The notes under the pieces are model-generated. The model worked only from the letters and a program-made list of their open reading frames with translations. It did not search any database and was not told the DNA's origin. Shown here one piece after another: positions 1 to 9,725 of a DNA stretch of 64,000 bases. The DNA is from an uncultured Alphaproteobacteria bacterium (GTDB taxonomy: Bacteria > Pseudomonadota > Alphaproteobacteria > HIMB59 > GCA-002718135): the NCBI GenBank assembly GCA_902616075.1, contig CACMRK010000002.1, forward strand, positions 62,001-126,000, written 5' to 3'. Every line of letters starts with the position of its first letter. The first letter of the stretch is position 1. The translations under genes were made by a program, and so were the position numbers.

Positions 1-313
1 TTGCTTCAGCGTTACTAATAGGAACTGGTTTACCTTTATTTCCTAGAAAACCACTTAGCTTTGGAGTTGTTTTAATAATATGCCAAGTATCATCATTTAA
101 ACTCATTTTAATAAGAATATATCCAGGAAATATTTTTCTTTCTGTATTAACCCTTACACCTCTTTTTACTTCAACAATATTTTGAACGGGGACAGATATT
201 TCTTCGATATGTTCTTTAACTCCAAGTTTTGTTGCTTGGTCTAGGATGCTGTCAGCAACTTTTTTTTCATAACCTGAATAGGCATGAAGAACGTACCATC
301 TTGCTTTATTCAT
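1..313 (-). CDS. nusG: Transcription termination/antitermination protein NusG (N-terminal part; runs off left edge)
   Basis: Reverse complement reads MNKARWYVLHAYSGYEKKVADSILDQA..., NusG N-terminus; directly follows secE on the same strand. Not in the ORF track because it is open at the edge. Confidence 0.93.
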   Translation of the reverse strand, partial: MNKARWYVLHAYSGYEKKVADSILDQATKLGVKEHIEEISVPVQNIVEVKRGVRVNTERKIFPGYILIKMSLNDDTWHIIKTTPKLSGFLGNKGKPVPISNAEA

Positions 314-528
314 TAAAAACCTGAACCTATTTCAATTATTTTTCTTATTGAAAAAGACCATATTTGATCGGTTAAAAGAAAAAATAATGAAAATAATATT
401 ATTAATAATATGACTATTGCAGAAGAAATAAAAGTATCTCTCCTTTGAGGCCAAGTTACTTTTTGTAATTCTTGTCTAACTTGTCTTACAAAAAGAGCTG
501 GTGATGTTTTCTTTTTTTCAATATTCAT
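313..528 (-). CDS. secE: Preprotein translocase subunit SecE
   Basis: 71 aa, FVRQVRQELQKVTWPQRRDTF motif plus one TM helix; secE-nusG order. Confidence 0.95.
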   Translation of the reverse strand: MNIEKKKTSPALFVRQVRQELQKVTWPQRRDTFISSAIVILLIILFSLFFLLTDQIWSFSIRKIIEIGSGF

Positions 529-542
529 ATTTTCGTTTCTCT

Positions 543-618
543 TGGCAGGAGTGGCAGGACTTGAACCCGCAGCCCCCGGTTTTGGAGACCGGTGCTCTAC
601 CAGTTGAGCTACACTCCT
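543..618 (-). tRNA. tRNA-Trp (anticodon CCA)
   Basis: Cloverleaf readable on minus strand: AGGAGTG-TA-GCTC...GAGC-A-CCGGT-CTCCAAA-ACCGG...CACTCCT-G-CCA. Confidence 0.95.
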
Positions 619-655
619 AATAAGTAATGGCTAACTGATAGAGCGGTCCCTAAAA

Positions 656-1846
656 CTATTCAATAATTTCAGCAACAACTCCAGCGCCAACTGTTCTTCC
701 ACCTTCTCTGATTGCAAATTTTAAACCTTTATCCATTGCAATTGGGGACAAAAGAGTAACTTCCATAGCAATATTATCACCAGGCATTACCATTTCGGTT
801 CCTTCTGGTAATTTAATTGTTCCAGTCACATCGGTTGTTCTAAAGTAGAACTGAGGTCTGTAGTTTGAAAAGAATGGAGTATGTCTTCCACCCTCTTCTT
901 TTTTTAATACATATGCCTCAGCTTTAAATTTTGTATGTGGTTTTATTGAGCCTGGTTTTGCTAATACTTGACCACGTTCAACTTCTTCTCTTTTTGTTCC
1001 ACGAAGAAGAACACCAACGTTATCCCCGGCTTCACCAGAATCTAAAAGTTTTCTAAACATCTCAACTCCAGTACAAGTAGTTTTTTGTGGTTCTCTTATT
1101 CCTAGGATCTCGATTTCCTCTCCAACTTTAACTTGACCTTGTTCAATTCTTCCAGTTACAACCGTACCTCTACCAGAAATTGAAAAAACATCCTCAACTG
1201 GCATTAAGAAAGGCTGATCTACAGGTCGGCTAGGTTGTGGTATATGTTCATCAACTGCTTTCATTAATTCCATAATTGAATTTTTTCCAATTTCATCATC
1301 TCTACCTTCAAGAGCTGCTAAAGCTGAACCCTTAATGATTGGGATAGTATCACCTGGGAATTCATATGAAGTAAGAAGTTCTCTAATTTCCATTTCAACT
1401 AGATCAATTAATTCTTTGTCATCTACTTGATCAACTTTGTTCATGTATACTACAAGAGCAGGCACGCCTACCTGTCTAGCTAAAAGTATGTGTTCTCTTG
1501 TTTGAGGCATTGGTCCGTCAGCTGCATTAACAACTAAGATACCTCCGTCCATTTGAGCAGCACCAGTGATCATGTTTTTTACATAATCGGCGTGTCCAGG
1601 ACAGTCAACGTGTGCATAGTGTCTTGCTTCAGTTTCATATTCAACGTGTGCAGTTGAAATAGTTATTCCACGCTCTCTCTCTTCAGGTGCTTTGTCAATG
1701 TTTGCATAATCTGTAAATTCTGCTCCACCTGTCTCTGCTAATATTTTTGTTATAGCAGCGGTTAATGTTGTTTTACCATGGTCAACGTGACCAACGGTTC
1801 CTATGTTACAATGCGGTTTGTTTCTTTCGAATTTTGCTTTAGCCAT
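656..1846 (-). CDS. tuf: Elongation factor Tu
   Basis: 396 aa; [35 protein letters not shown] motifs. Confidence 0.99.
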   Translation of the reverse strand: MAKAKFERNKPHCNIGTVGHVDHGKTTLTAAITKILAETGGAEFTDYANIDKAPEERERGITISTAHVEYETEARHYAHVDCPGHADYVKNMITGAAQMDGGILVVNAADGPMPQTREHILLARQVGVPALVVYMNKVDQVDDKELIDLVEMEIRELLTSYEFPGDTIPIIKGSALAALEGRDDEIGKNSIMELMKAVDEHIPQPSRPVDQPFLMPVEDVFSISGRGTVVTGRIEQGQVKVGEEIEILGIREPQKTTCTGVEMFRKLLDSGEAGDNVGVLLRGTKREEVERGQVLAKPGSIKPHTKFKAEAYVLKKEEGGRHTPFFSNYRPQFYFRTTDVTGTIKLPEGTEMVMPGDNIAMEVTLLSPIAMDKGLKFAIREGGRTVGAGVVAEIIE

Positions 1847-1872
1847 TTTTTTACCCCAATAATATTTTGTTA

Positions 1873-1946
1873 TGGAGCGGGTGAAGGGAATCGAACCCTC
1901 GTAGCCAGCTTGGAAGGCTGGAGCTTTACCACTAAGCTACACCCGC
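1873..1946 (-). tRNA. tRNA-Gly (anticodon TCC), encoded CCA
   Basis: GCGGGTGTAGCTTAGTGGTAAAGCTCCAGCCTTCCAAGCTGG...TTCGATTCCCTTCACCCGCTCCA on minus strand. Confidence 0.95.
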
Positions 1947-2004
1947 AACTAAACTGACTGCTTCACACACTCACTTTAATGCTTTCATCCCATTACCTCC
2001 ATAA

Positions 2005-2090
2005 TGGTGGAGGGGGTAGGATTCGAACCTACGTACGCTCACGCGGGCGGATTTACAGTCCGCTGCCTTTAACCACTCGACCACCCCTCC
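2005..2090 (-). tRNA. tRNA-Tyr (anticodon GTA), long variable arm, encoded CCA
   Basis: GGAGGGGTGGTCGAGTGGTTAAAGGCAGCGGACTGTAAATCCGC...TACCCCCTCCACCA on minus strand. Confidence 0.95.
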
Positions 2091-2108
2091 GTTTGAAGAA
2101 ATTGGCCA

Positions 2109-2135
2109 ATACTAATAAATTAGTATATATGTCAA
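2109..2135 (-). promoter_or_regulatory. Candidate sigma70-type promoter for the tRNA-Tyr/tRNA-Gly/tuf transcript
   Basis: Minus strand TTGACA (2130-2135) and TAGTAT (2109-2114), 15-nt spacer, about 20 nt upstream of tRNA-Tyr. Spacer is short and the region is AT-rich. Confidence 0.35.
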
Positions 2136-2260
2136 TCTAAAACAGCAGCTTCACCTTTGCAAAATACGTATACTCGTAAAAGCAACGGCCTTTTAGACAA
2201 AAAATGCCTTTTTGTACATATCTAGATTGTATTAATTAGACAAATCTGTGATATTAAATC

Positions 2261-3022
2261 ATGAGTAAGTTTAGAAATAATAAATCTAATAAAAACCAAG
2301 GATTTCATACAATTTTTGGTCAACATTCTGTTAAGGCAGCCCTTCAAAATGATAAAAGAGAGAATATTGAGCTTATAGTTAGTAAAAATCAGACAAATTT
2401 TGCCAAAAAATATGAATCTAATATACAAAAAATTACCATTCTTCCTCAAAATGAATTCATAAGAAGATTTGGAAATGAAAACGCAACGCAGGGAGTAGTT
2501 CTAAAAACAAAAGATCTTACTTGGCCAGGTTTACAAGAATTTATAAAAGTAGAGAGTCAAAAATCAAAATCAGTAATATTAATTTTAGATCAAGTAACTG
2601 ACCCTCAAAATATTGGCTCAATAATGAGATCATGTGCATTATTTGATTGTGCAGGAATTATAGTTGGTAAAGATAATTCACCAGAACTGACTTCATCACT
2701 TTATAAATCAGCTTCCGGTGCTGCAGAAATTGTAAATTATATTAGAGTGACAAATATTAGAAGAGCTATTTCTTTTCTTAAAAAAAATAATTATTGGATT
2801 TATGGTTTTGACAGTTCGAAAAATAAAAATTCAAAATTAAATTTTTCACAAAAATCAGTATTAGTTTTTGGCTCTGAAGGTAAAGGTATTAGAGAATTAG
2901 TAAAAAAGGAATGTGATGAAATAATTCAGATAAAAATGAAAAATAATTTAAAATTTGAAATTGATAGTTTGAATGTTTCTAATGCAACATCAATTGCTTT
3001 ATATCAGTTTTACTCAACTTAA
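2261..3022 (+). CDS. rlmB: TrmH-family 23S rRNA (guanosine-2'-O-)-methyltransferase RlmB
   Basis: SpoU motifs: ILDQVTDPQNIGSIMRSC, LVFGSEGKGIR, DSLNVSNATSIALYQ. Confidence 0.93.
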   Translation: MSKFRNNKSNKNQGFHTIFGQHSVKAALQNDKRENIELIVSKNQTNFAKKYESNIQKITILPQNEFIRRFGNENATQGVVLKTKDLTWPGLQEFIKVESQKSKSVILILDQVTDPQNIGSIMRSCALFDCAGIIVGKDNSPELTSSLYKSASGAAEIVNYIRVTNIRRAISFLKKNNYWIYGFDSSKNKNSKLNFSQKSVLVFGSEGKGIRELVKKECDEIIQIKMKNNLKFEIDSLNVSNATSIALYQFYST

Positions 3023-3034
3023 ATATTATTAAGG

Positions 3035-3110
<76 letters not shown>

Positions 3111-3160
3111 ATCGATTTTGCATTTATATTAAATTATAAATTCGACAAGAATTTTATAAA

Positions 3161-3283
3161 TTAAATTCCAGGAATATAAGGAACTCCATCACCTTTTACT
3201 CTTTCGTTTAATTCACTTAATGTAGAGCATGCTGTGATTGGACTAAATACAAGAAATAAAATTATTAATGTTTTTTTAATCAT
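3161..3283 (-). CDS. Small putative lipoprotein (about 40 aa)
   Basis: MIKKTLIILFLVFSPITACSTLSELNERVKGDGVPYIPGI: signal peptide with lipobox-like ITAC; the longer ORF-track start overlaps the fdhA end. Confidence 0.55.
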   Translation of the reverse strand: MIKKTLIILFLVFSPITACSTLSELNERVKGDGVPYIPGI

Positions 3284-3290
3284 AAAATAT

Positions 3291-6044
3291 TTATAACTTC
3301 TCAATTTTTGCAGCACAATATTTAAATTCAGGAATTTTTCCATATGGATCTAAAGCTGGATTAGTTAAAAGATTAGCGGCAGACTCATTATAACAAAATG
3401 GAATAAATATGACTCCATCAGGAATCGCCCTATCTTGCCTTACTCTGATATCTATTGAGCCTCTTCTAGTTGTGACTTTTATTTTATCACCAGCTTTCAT
3501 ATTATTTTTAATTATATCTTTAGGTGATATTGAAACCGAAGGTTCAGGTTCAATGGCATCTAAATTTGATGCTTTTCTAGTCATAGCTCCAGTATGCCAA
3601 TGCTCTAATTGCCTTCCTGTGGTTAGTATCATCGCAAATTCTTTATCAGGTACTTCATCTGGAGCAGTAACACTAGCTGGAACAAATTTACCTTTACCAT
3701 TTTCGTTTGGAAATTTATCACCAAAAACAATTTCATCTCCTGGTGTAGTTGGAGACTTACTTGGATAAGTTACAGAGTTTTCATTTTCTAATCTTTCCCA
3801 AGATATATTGTTTAATGAAGGCATTGTTAGTGACATTTCTTCATAAATTTCTTTTGGATGTTTATATTTCCAATTTAAACCAATTCTTTTTCCAAGTTCG
3901 TTTGTTATCCACCAATCTTCTTTCGCTTGACCTGGGGAGTCTAAAGCTTTTCTTCCCATCTGTACTTGTCTATTAGTATTAGTAACTGTTCCATTTTTTT
4001 CAGGCCATGCTGAAGCGGGGAAAATAACATCAGCATATGTTGCTGTTTCAGTTAAAAAAATATCTTGAACAACTAAATGCTCTAACAATTGTAGAGCTTC
4101 TCTTGCATGATTTAGATCAGGGTCGGACATTGCTGGATTTTCACCAAGTATATACATACCTTTGATTGTATTCTCATGAATAGCATCCATAATTTCAACA
4201 ACAGTTAGACCTTTTTTATCATCTAAAGGAGTGTTCCAAAGTTTTTCAAAAAAATCTTTATTATTATCTTTATCAACTAATTGGTAATCAGGGTACATCA
4301 TTGGTATAAGACCAGCATCAGATGCACCTTGAACATTATTCTGTCCTCTTAAAGGATGCAGACCAGATCCTCTTTTTCCAACATTTCCTGTCATTAAAGC
4401 TAGAGAAATTAAACACCTAGCATTGTCAGTACCATGTGTATGTTGAGAAATACCCATCCCCCAGAAAATTATTCCTTTATTTGTATTTGCATACAAACGA
4501 GCCACTTCTCTTATAAGTTCTGGATCAATACCTGTTTCGTTTTCCATTATATCAGGTGAGTAATTCATTAGATGTTTTCTTAATTTTTCAAATCCTTCAG
4601 TTTGTTTTTTAATATATTCGGAATTAAATAAATTTTCTTCGACAATAACATTCATTATTGAGTTTAAGAGAGCAACGTCAGATCCTGGTTTAAATTGCAA
4701 CATATGAGTTGCATGTTTTTTTAAGGAATGACCTCTAGGATCCATCACAATTAATTTGGAACCTTTTTTTGCGGCGTTTTTAAAAAAAGTTGCTGCAACA
4801 GGATGGTTTTCAGTAGGATTTGCTCCAATGACTATTATCACATCAGAATGTTCAACTTCATAGAATGGAGCAGTGACAGCTCCTGAACCAATAGTTTCCA
4901 ATAAAGCAGCTACAGAAGACGCATGACAAAGTCTTGTACAATGATCAACATTATTTGTATTAAAACCAGTTCGTATTAATTTTTGAAATAAATAAGCTTC
5001 TTCATTTGAACATTTGGCTGATCCAAAACCTGCAAGATTACTCTTACCATTTCTTTGTTTATTAAGTTTTAAAAATCCTTGTGCAGCATAATCTAGAGCT
5101 TCATCCCAAGATGCTTCTCTAAAATATTCATGAATATTCGAAAAATTAATACTTGGGTGTAAGTCTTTTGGTTTATCTTTAATTCTAATCAATGGCTTTG
5201 TAAGTCTTTCTGGATTATTTACATAATCAAAACCAAACCTTCCTTTTACGCATAATCTATTCTTGTTTGCGGGACCATCAACACCATTAACATATTTAAT
5301 TTTGTTATCTTTTACATTGTATTCTATCTGACAACCCACACCACAATAAGGACAAACGCTATCAATTTTTTTATCTACCTTACTATGACCAACACCATCC
5401 TTATCTACGATGGATGCCGGCATTAATGCTCCAGTTGGACAAGCCTGTACACATTCACCACATGCCACACATGTACTATCACCCATTGGATCATCAAAAT
5501 CGAATACAATTTTAGAATTTTCTCCTCGATATGCCATTCCGATGACATCGTTGACCTGGACTTCTCTACATGCTCTTACACAAAGATTACATTGGATGCA
5601 TGCATCTAGATTTACAGCCATGCTTGGATGAGAAACGTCTGCCTGACATGAAGTTTTTTTTGGAAATCTACTTTCTTTAACTTCAACTTTGTCTATCCAT
5701 TTCCAAAAGTCAGAATTATTATCATGAGCAATTTCTTTTTTTGGCTGGTCTGCTAGAAGTAATTCAAAAACTAACTCTCTTGATTTTATAGCCTTTTCTG
5801 AAGAAGTTTTTACTTTCATACTATCAGTTGGCTTTCTAATACAAGATGCTGCCAACACACGTTCTCCTTCAATTTCAACCATACATGCTCTACAATTTCC
5901 ATCTGCTCTATAGCCAGGTTTATCAGAATAACATAAATGTGGAATTTCTGTTCCAAGTCTATTTGCAACTTGCCAAATAGTTTCATCAGCATTTGCTTCA
6001 ACTAACTTTTCGTTTAAATAAAATTTTGTTTTCTCTTTAGTCAT
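3291..6044 (-). CDS. fdhA: NAD-dependent formate dehydrogenase, catalytic alpha subunit (Mo/W-bis-MGD, Cys at metal-ligand position)
   Basis: 917 aa; N-terminal 2Fe-2S and ferredoxin-type cysteine clusters; VCPYCGVGCQIEY; NVDHCTRLCHASSVAAL; GQNNVQGASDAG; molybdopterin dinucleotide-binding C-terminus. Confidence 0.95.
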   Translation of the reverse strand: MTKEKTKFYLNEKLVEANADETIWQVANRLGTEIPHLCYSDKPGYRADGNCRACMVEIEGERVLAASCIRKPTDSMKVKTSSEKAIKSRELVFELLLADQPKKEIAHDNNSDFWKWIDKVEVKESRFPKKTSCQADVSHPSMAVNLDACIQCNLCVRACREVQVNDVIGMAYRGENSKIVFDFDDPMGDSTCVACGECVQACPTGALMPASIVDKDGVGHSKVDKKIDSVCPYCGVGCQIEYNVKDNKIKYVNGVDGPANKNRLCVKGRFGFDYVNNPERLTKPLIRIKDKPKDLHPSINFSNIHEYFREASWDEALDYAAQGFLKLNKQRNGKSNLAGFGSAKCSNEEAYLFQKLIRTGFNTNNVDHCTRLCHASSVAALLETIGSGAVTAPFYEVEHSDVIIVIGANPTENHPVAATFFKNAAKKGSKLIVMDPRGHSLKKHATHMLQFKPGSDVALLNSIMNVIVEENLFNSEYIKKQTEGFEKLRKHLMNYSPDIMENETGIDPELIREVARLYANTNKGIIFWGMGISQHTHGTDNARCLISLALMTGNVGKRGSGLHPLRGQNNVQGASDAGLIPMMYPDYQLVDKDNNKDFFEKLWNTPLDDKKGLTVVEIMDAIHENTIKGMYILGENPAMSDPDLNHAREALQLLEHLVVQDIFLTETATYADVIFPASAWPEKNGTVTNTNRQVQMGRKALDSPGQAKEDWWITNELGKRIGLNWKYKHPKEIYEEMSLTMPSLNNISWERLENENSVTYPSKSPTTPGDEIVFGDKFPNENGKGKFVPASVTAPDEVPDKEFAMILTTGRQLEHWHTGAMTRKASNLDAIEPEPSVSISPKDIIKNNMKAGDKIKVTTRRGSIDIRVRQDRAIPDGVIFIPFCYNESAANLLTNPALDPYGKIPEFKYCAAKIEKL

Positions 6045-7740
6045 AAGTTATTTCATTGCTAAAATATTTTAAAACAGAATTTAATGGGTTTGTTGCAGCC
6101 TGTCCTAAACCACATATCGATGCTTGAGCCATAACTTCACTTAAATCTTTTAATTTTTCCTTATTCCAATTTTTTTCTTGCATTAATTTTACAGTTTTCT
6201 CGGTACCAGAACGGCATGGTGTACATTGACCACAACTTTCCTCTTCAAAAAATTTTAGTAAATTAAGTGCAACATCTTTCATATTATCATGATCCGACAA
6301 TACAACTACGGCCGCTGAACCTAAAAAACATCCGGCATCCATTAATTCTTTTGATCCATAATCAAGTGGAATATCATTCATAGAAGCGGGTAGGATACCA
6401 CCTGATGCACCTCCCGGAAGATATCCTTTAAAAGTATGTCCATCTGCCATACCATCACAATACTTATCAATTAATTGTTGAATTGTTATACCGGCTGGGG
6501 CAACTTTTACTCCTGGGTTCTTTACTCTTCCAGATACTGAAAAACTATGGAAACCCTTATTTCCATTGGACCCCTTTTCAGCAAACCACTTTGCTCCTTT
6601 TTCAATTATATCTCTTACCCAAAAAAGAGTTTCTAAATTATTTGTTAAAGTAGGACATCCAAATAAACCAATTTCAGCCACATAAGGCGGTCTATGCCTT
6701 GGCAATCCTCTCTTGCCTTCAATACTTTCTATCATTGCTGACTCTTCTCCACAAATATAGGCTCCTGCTCCTCTTCTCACTATGAAAAAGTCTTTTGGAA
6801 TTATTTTTTCATCTTCCATTTTATTTATTTCATCAAGTAAAATTTTTATAACTGTTGGGTATTCATCTCTCATATAAATATAAACTTTTTGAGCATTTAT
6901 AAAATAGGATGCAATTAAAGCTCCTTCTAAAAATCTATGTGGATCACTTTCTAAATATGACCTATCTTTAAACGTTCCTGGCTCACCTTCATCACCATTA
7001 ACAGCAACATATTTTTTACCATTGTAATTTGAAACAATTTCCCATTTTTTTCCTGTAGGAAATCCAGCGCCACCCTTACCTTTTAATCCGCTTTCATTTA
7101 AAGAATCCAAAATTTGTTTTTTTGAGATAACACCATTTTTTATTTTGTTCGCAATTTCATAACCGCCTTTTTTTTTATAAGAAGATAAATTTATATAATC
7201 TGGAATGAAGGGATCAAAAATTTTTTCATCAATTGTTTTTTTAACTTTATCAAAATTAGCCACATCAACATAATTTTTTCCTACGCAAACAGTAGGAGCA
7301 ACATTGCATCTTCCCATGCATGGCCCAGGTACGACTTTTATATTTTTATTTTCTAATTTTTTTATTTCTTGAAGTAATTTGTGTGCGCCAAATAATTCAC
7401 AAGTTAAACTTTCACAAACCCTTACAACATTCACTGGGTTATAATCTTTACTATCTTTAACTATATTAAAGTGAGCATAAAAAGTTGCAACTTCATAAAT
7501 TTCAGAAAGTGGTAAGTTAATAATAGTTGATAAAGCTACTAGATGTTTATCGTACAAAACACCAAATTTATCCTGTAATATATGCAAATATTCTATTAAT
7601 TCATCTCGCTTAAAAATTAACCCTGAAAACAATTTAGAAACTTCATCTAAATATTTATCTTCGACTTGTCTTCCTTTTGGAGTCCAACGTCTTTTCTTCT
7701 TTTTTAAAGAAGTTTCTGTTTGAGAAACAAATTTATCCAT
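6037..7740 (-). CDS. fdhB: NAD-dependent formate dehydrogenase beta subunit, fused NuoE-like + NuoF-like (FDH1 beta type)
   Basis: 567 aa; N-terminal NuoE-like domain (IYEVATFYAHFNI, CESLTCELFGA, CMGRCNVAPTVCV), then NuoF (GLKGKGGAGFPTGKKW, NGDEGEPGTFKDR, GAGAYICGEESAMIESIEGKRG, ESCGQCTPCRSGT); 8-nt overlap with fdhA. Confidence 0.95.
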   Translation of the reverse strand: MDKFVSQTETSLKKKKRRWTPKGRQVEDKYLDEVSKLFSGLIFKRDELIEYLHILQDKFGVLYDKHLVALSTIINLPLSEIYEVATFYAHFNIVKDSKDYNPVNVVRVCESLTCELFGAHKLLQEIKKLENKNIKVVPGPCMGRCNVAPTVCVGKNYVDVANFDKVKKTIDEKIFDPFIPDYINLSSYKKKGGYEIANKIKNGVISKKQILDSLNESGLKGKGGAGFPTGKKWEIVSNYNGKKYVAVNGDEGEPGTFKDRSYLESDPHRFLEGALIASYFINAQKVYIYMRDEYPTVIKILLDEINKMEDEKIIPKDFFIVRRGAGAYICGEESAMIESIEGKRGLPRHRPPYVAEIGLFGCPTLTNNLETLFWVRDIIEKGAKWFAEKGSNGNKGFHSFSVSGRVKNPGVKVAPAGITIQQLIDKYCDGMADGHTFKGYLPGGASGGILPASMNDIPLDYGSKELMDAGCFLGSAAVVVLSDHDNMKDVALNLLKFFEEESCGQCTPCRSGTEKTVKLMQEKNWNKEKLKDLSEVMAQASICGLGQAATNPLNSVLKYFSNEITYD

Positions 7741-7780
7741 TCCAATTAATATTATACTATATATTAAGTATCAGAAAACT

Positions 7781-8032
7781 ATGAAAGATTCAGTTGAAAA
7801 TGAAGAATTAATTCTTGATACTAGTGGTACAGAATGTCCTATACCAGTGCTTAAGGCTAGAAAACTTGCATCAGAATTAAACAAAGATACAATTATTAAA
7901 ATTATTGCAACTGATCCTTTGGCTGAAGCAGACTTTGAACATTATTGTGATCAGTCTAACTATGAATATTTAAGTTGTAAAAAAATAAAAGATAAAATTG
8001 TAATTCGTTATAGATTTAAAATTAAAAATTAA
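7781..8032 (+). CDS. TusA-family sulfurtransferase
   Basis: 83 aa; LDTSGTECPIPVLKARK (TusA CPxP motif) and ATDPLAEADFEHYC. Confidence 0.88.
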   Translation: MKDSVENEELILDTSGTECPIPVLKARKLASELNKDTIIKIIATDPLAEADFEHYCDQSNYEYLSCKKIKDKIVIRYRFKIKN

Positions 8033-9243
8033 AATAGACTTTCATAATTATAAAAATCAAAAATATCTCCTTTGTTTACTTGAGAAACATTTTCATCAAT
8101 TTCAATTATACCATCAGAATAGGATATAGAACTAATCATGCCAGAACCTTGTTTAGGAAATTTATTTGCAATATTTTTATTATTTATAGTTTCTTTATTT
8201 ACACGTAACCACTCCATTCTTTTTGTTTTTTTCTTCATAGAAAAATTTGCTATAATTTTACTTGATGATGGGAGCTTAAAATTTCCACCAGATAATTTTT
8301 CTATTAATGGTCTTACTAACATTGCATATAGTAATTGAACAGAAACTGGATTACCTGGTAAGCAAATTATGTAGCAATTATTTATTTTTCCTACTGCAAT
8401 TGGTCTACCTGGTTTTATTGCTGCTCTCCAAAAATATACCTTACCTAATTCAGATAAAACTTTAATTACATGATCTTCATCACCAACAGATGCACCACCA
8501 GCAGTTATTATTACATTAAATTTTTTTGAAGTATTAAAGATTTTATTTTTAATTGATTTAAAATTATCTTTAAGATTTCCACAATATTTTTTTTCTATAA
8601 AATTCTTATCAAGTAAATTATATAAACTATAATAATTTGAATTATTAATTTCAGAATTTTTTAGATTTTTAGTTGGTTTTCGTAATTCATTTCCACTTGT
8701 AAAGAAACCAATTTTAATTTTTTTAAATACTTTTATTTTACTAATACCAGTAGCAGCAATTAAATTTATATTTTGTTGATTTAATTTAGACCCCTTTTCC
8801 AATATTTTTTGGTTTTTCTTTATATCTTCACCCTTTAATCTATAATTATCTCCAAATTTTGGAATTTTAATTAAATGAATTTTATTTCCTTTCTTGTATG
8901 TATTCTCCTGCATAACTATAGTTGATGAGTTCGTAGGCATTTTTGCGCCAGTAAAGATTCTGACTGCTTCACCAGGTTTTACTTTTATATTTTTGTTATC
9001 TCCAGCAGCTATTCGTCTATTACAAAAAAAATTTTTTTTTGTTTTTAAATCTGCTTTTAAAATAGCATAACCGTCTACAGCAGAATTATTAAAAGGAGGT
9101 AAATTTATTTTACTTTTTATATTTTCGTAAAGAAATCTATCCTCAGAATTTTCTAAATTAACTTTTTCAGAATTAAAAATTACAACCTTTTGTTTTTTAA
9201 ATAAATTAACAATTTGTTTTTTGGTTAGAGGTGATTTATTCAT
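8029..9243 (-). CDS. moeA: Molybdopterin molybdenumtransferase MoeA
   Basis: NSAVDGYA, RIFTGAKMP, ITAGGASVGDEDHV, LPGNPVSVQL motifs. Confidence 0.94.
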   Translation of the reverse strand: MNKSPLTKKQIVNLFKKQKVVIFNSEKVNLENSEDRFLYENIKSKINLPPFNNSAVDGYAILKADLKTKKNFFCNRRIAAGDNKNIKVKPGEAVRIFTGAKMPTNSSTIVMQENTYKKGNKIHLIKIPKFGDNYRLKGEDIKKNQKILEKGSKLNQQNINLIAATGISKIKVFKKIKIGFFTSGNELRKPTKNLKNSEINNSNYYSLYNLLDKNFIEKKYCGNLKDNFKSIKNKIFNTSKKFNVIITAGGASVGDEDHVIKVLSELGKVYFWRAAIKPGRPIAVGKINNCYIICLPGNPVSVQLLYAMLVRPLIEKLSGGNFKLPSSSKIIANFSMKKKTKRMEWLRVNKETINNKNIANKFPKQGSGMISSISYSDGIIEIDENVSQVNKGDIFDFYNYESLF

Positions 9244-9725
9244 TAAAATTCTCTCAAAATAAAATCAACTATATTATCAATTTCGTCATTCTTAAAAATT
9301 TTCAAGTCAGTTTTAAGTTTATTATTTGTAATAATAGCTTTTATATTTTTAATTTGTGTAAATAAGTAATTATCATTATCATTTTTAATTATTTCAATTT
9401 TTGGGTGATTTTCATTTTTAAACCCTTCCACTATTACAATATCAATTTCTGAAAGTTGATTAATTAATTCATCTAATGTTTTTTCTTTTGAATTGTTTAG
9501 TTCTGATATTTTAACCCATCGCTTCGATGAACTAACTATTACTTGAGAAGATCCCGCTAATCTATGCTTAAAGCTATCTGTATTTTTATGATCTATATCA
9601 AATTCGTGATGTGCATGTTTAATTGAAGCAACACGAAAATTATTAGAACTAAGTTTATTTATAATTTTTGTTGCAATAGTCGTTTTCCCTGAATTCTTCC
9701 AGCCAACAATTCCTACTATTTTCAT
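9243..9725 (-). CDS. mobB: Molybdopterin-guanine dinucleotide biosynthesis adapter MobB
   Basis: GWKNSGKTTIATKII P-loop, SIKHAHHEFDIDHKNTDSFKHRLAGS. Confidence 0.93.
   Translation of the reverse strand: MKIVGIVGWKNSGKTTIATKIINKLSSNNFRVASIKHAHHEFDIDHKNTDSFKHRLAGSSQVIVSSSKRWVKISELNNSKEKTLDELINQLSEIDIVIVEGFKNENHPKIEIIKNDNDNYLFTQIKNIKAIITNNKLKTDLKIFKNDEIDNIVDFILREF

Noticed and set aside
2222-2449. 75-aa minus ORF antisense to rlmB
   Set aside because: Low-complexity hydrophobic translation opposite a clear gene; AT-rich spurious ORF.
3409-3976. Two plus-strand ORFs antisense to fdhA
   Set aside because: Lie wholly within fdhA, no recognisable motifs.
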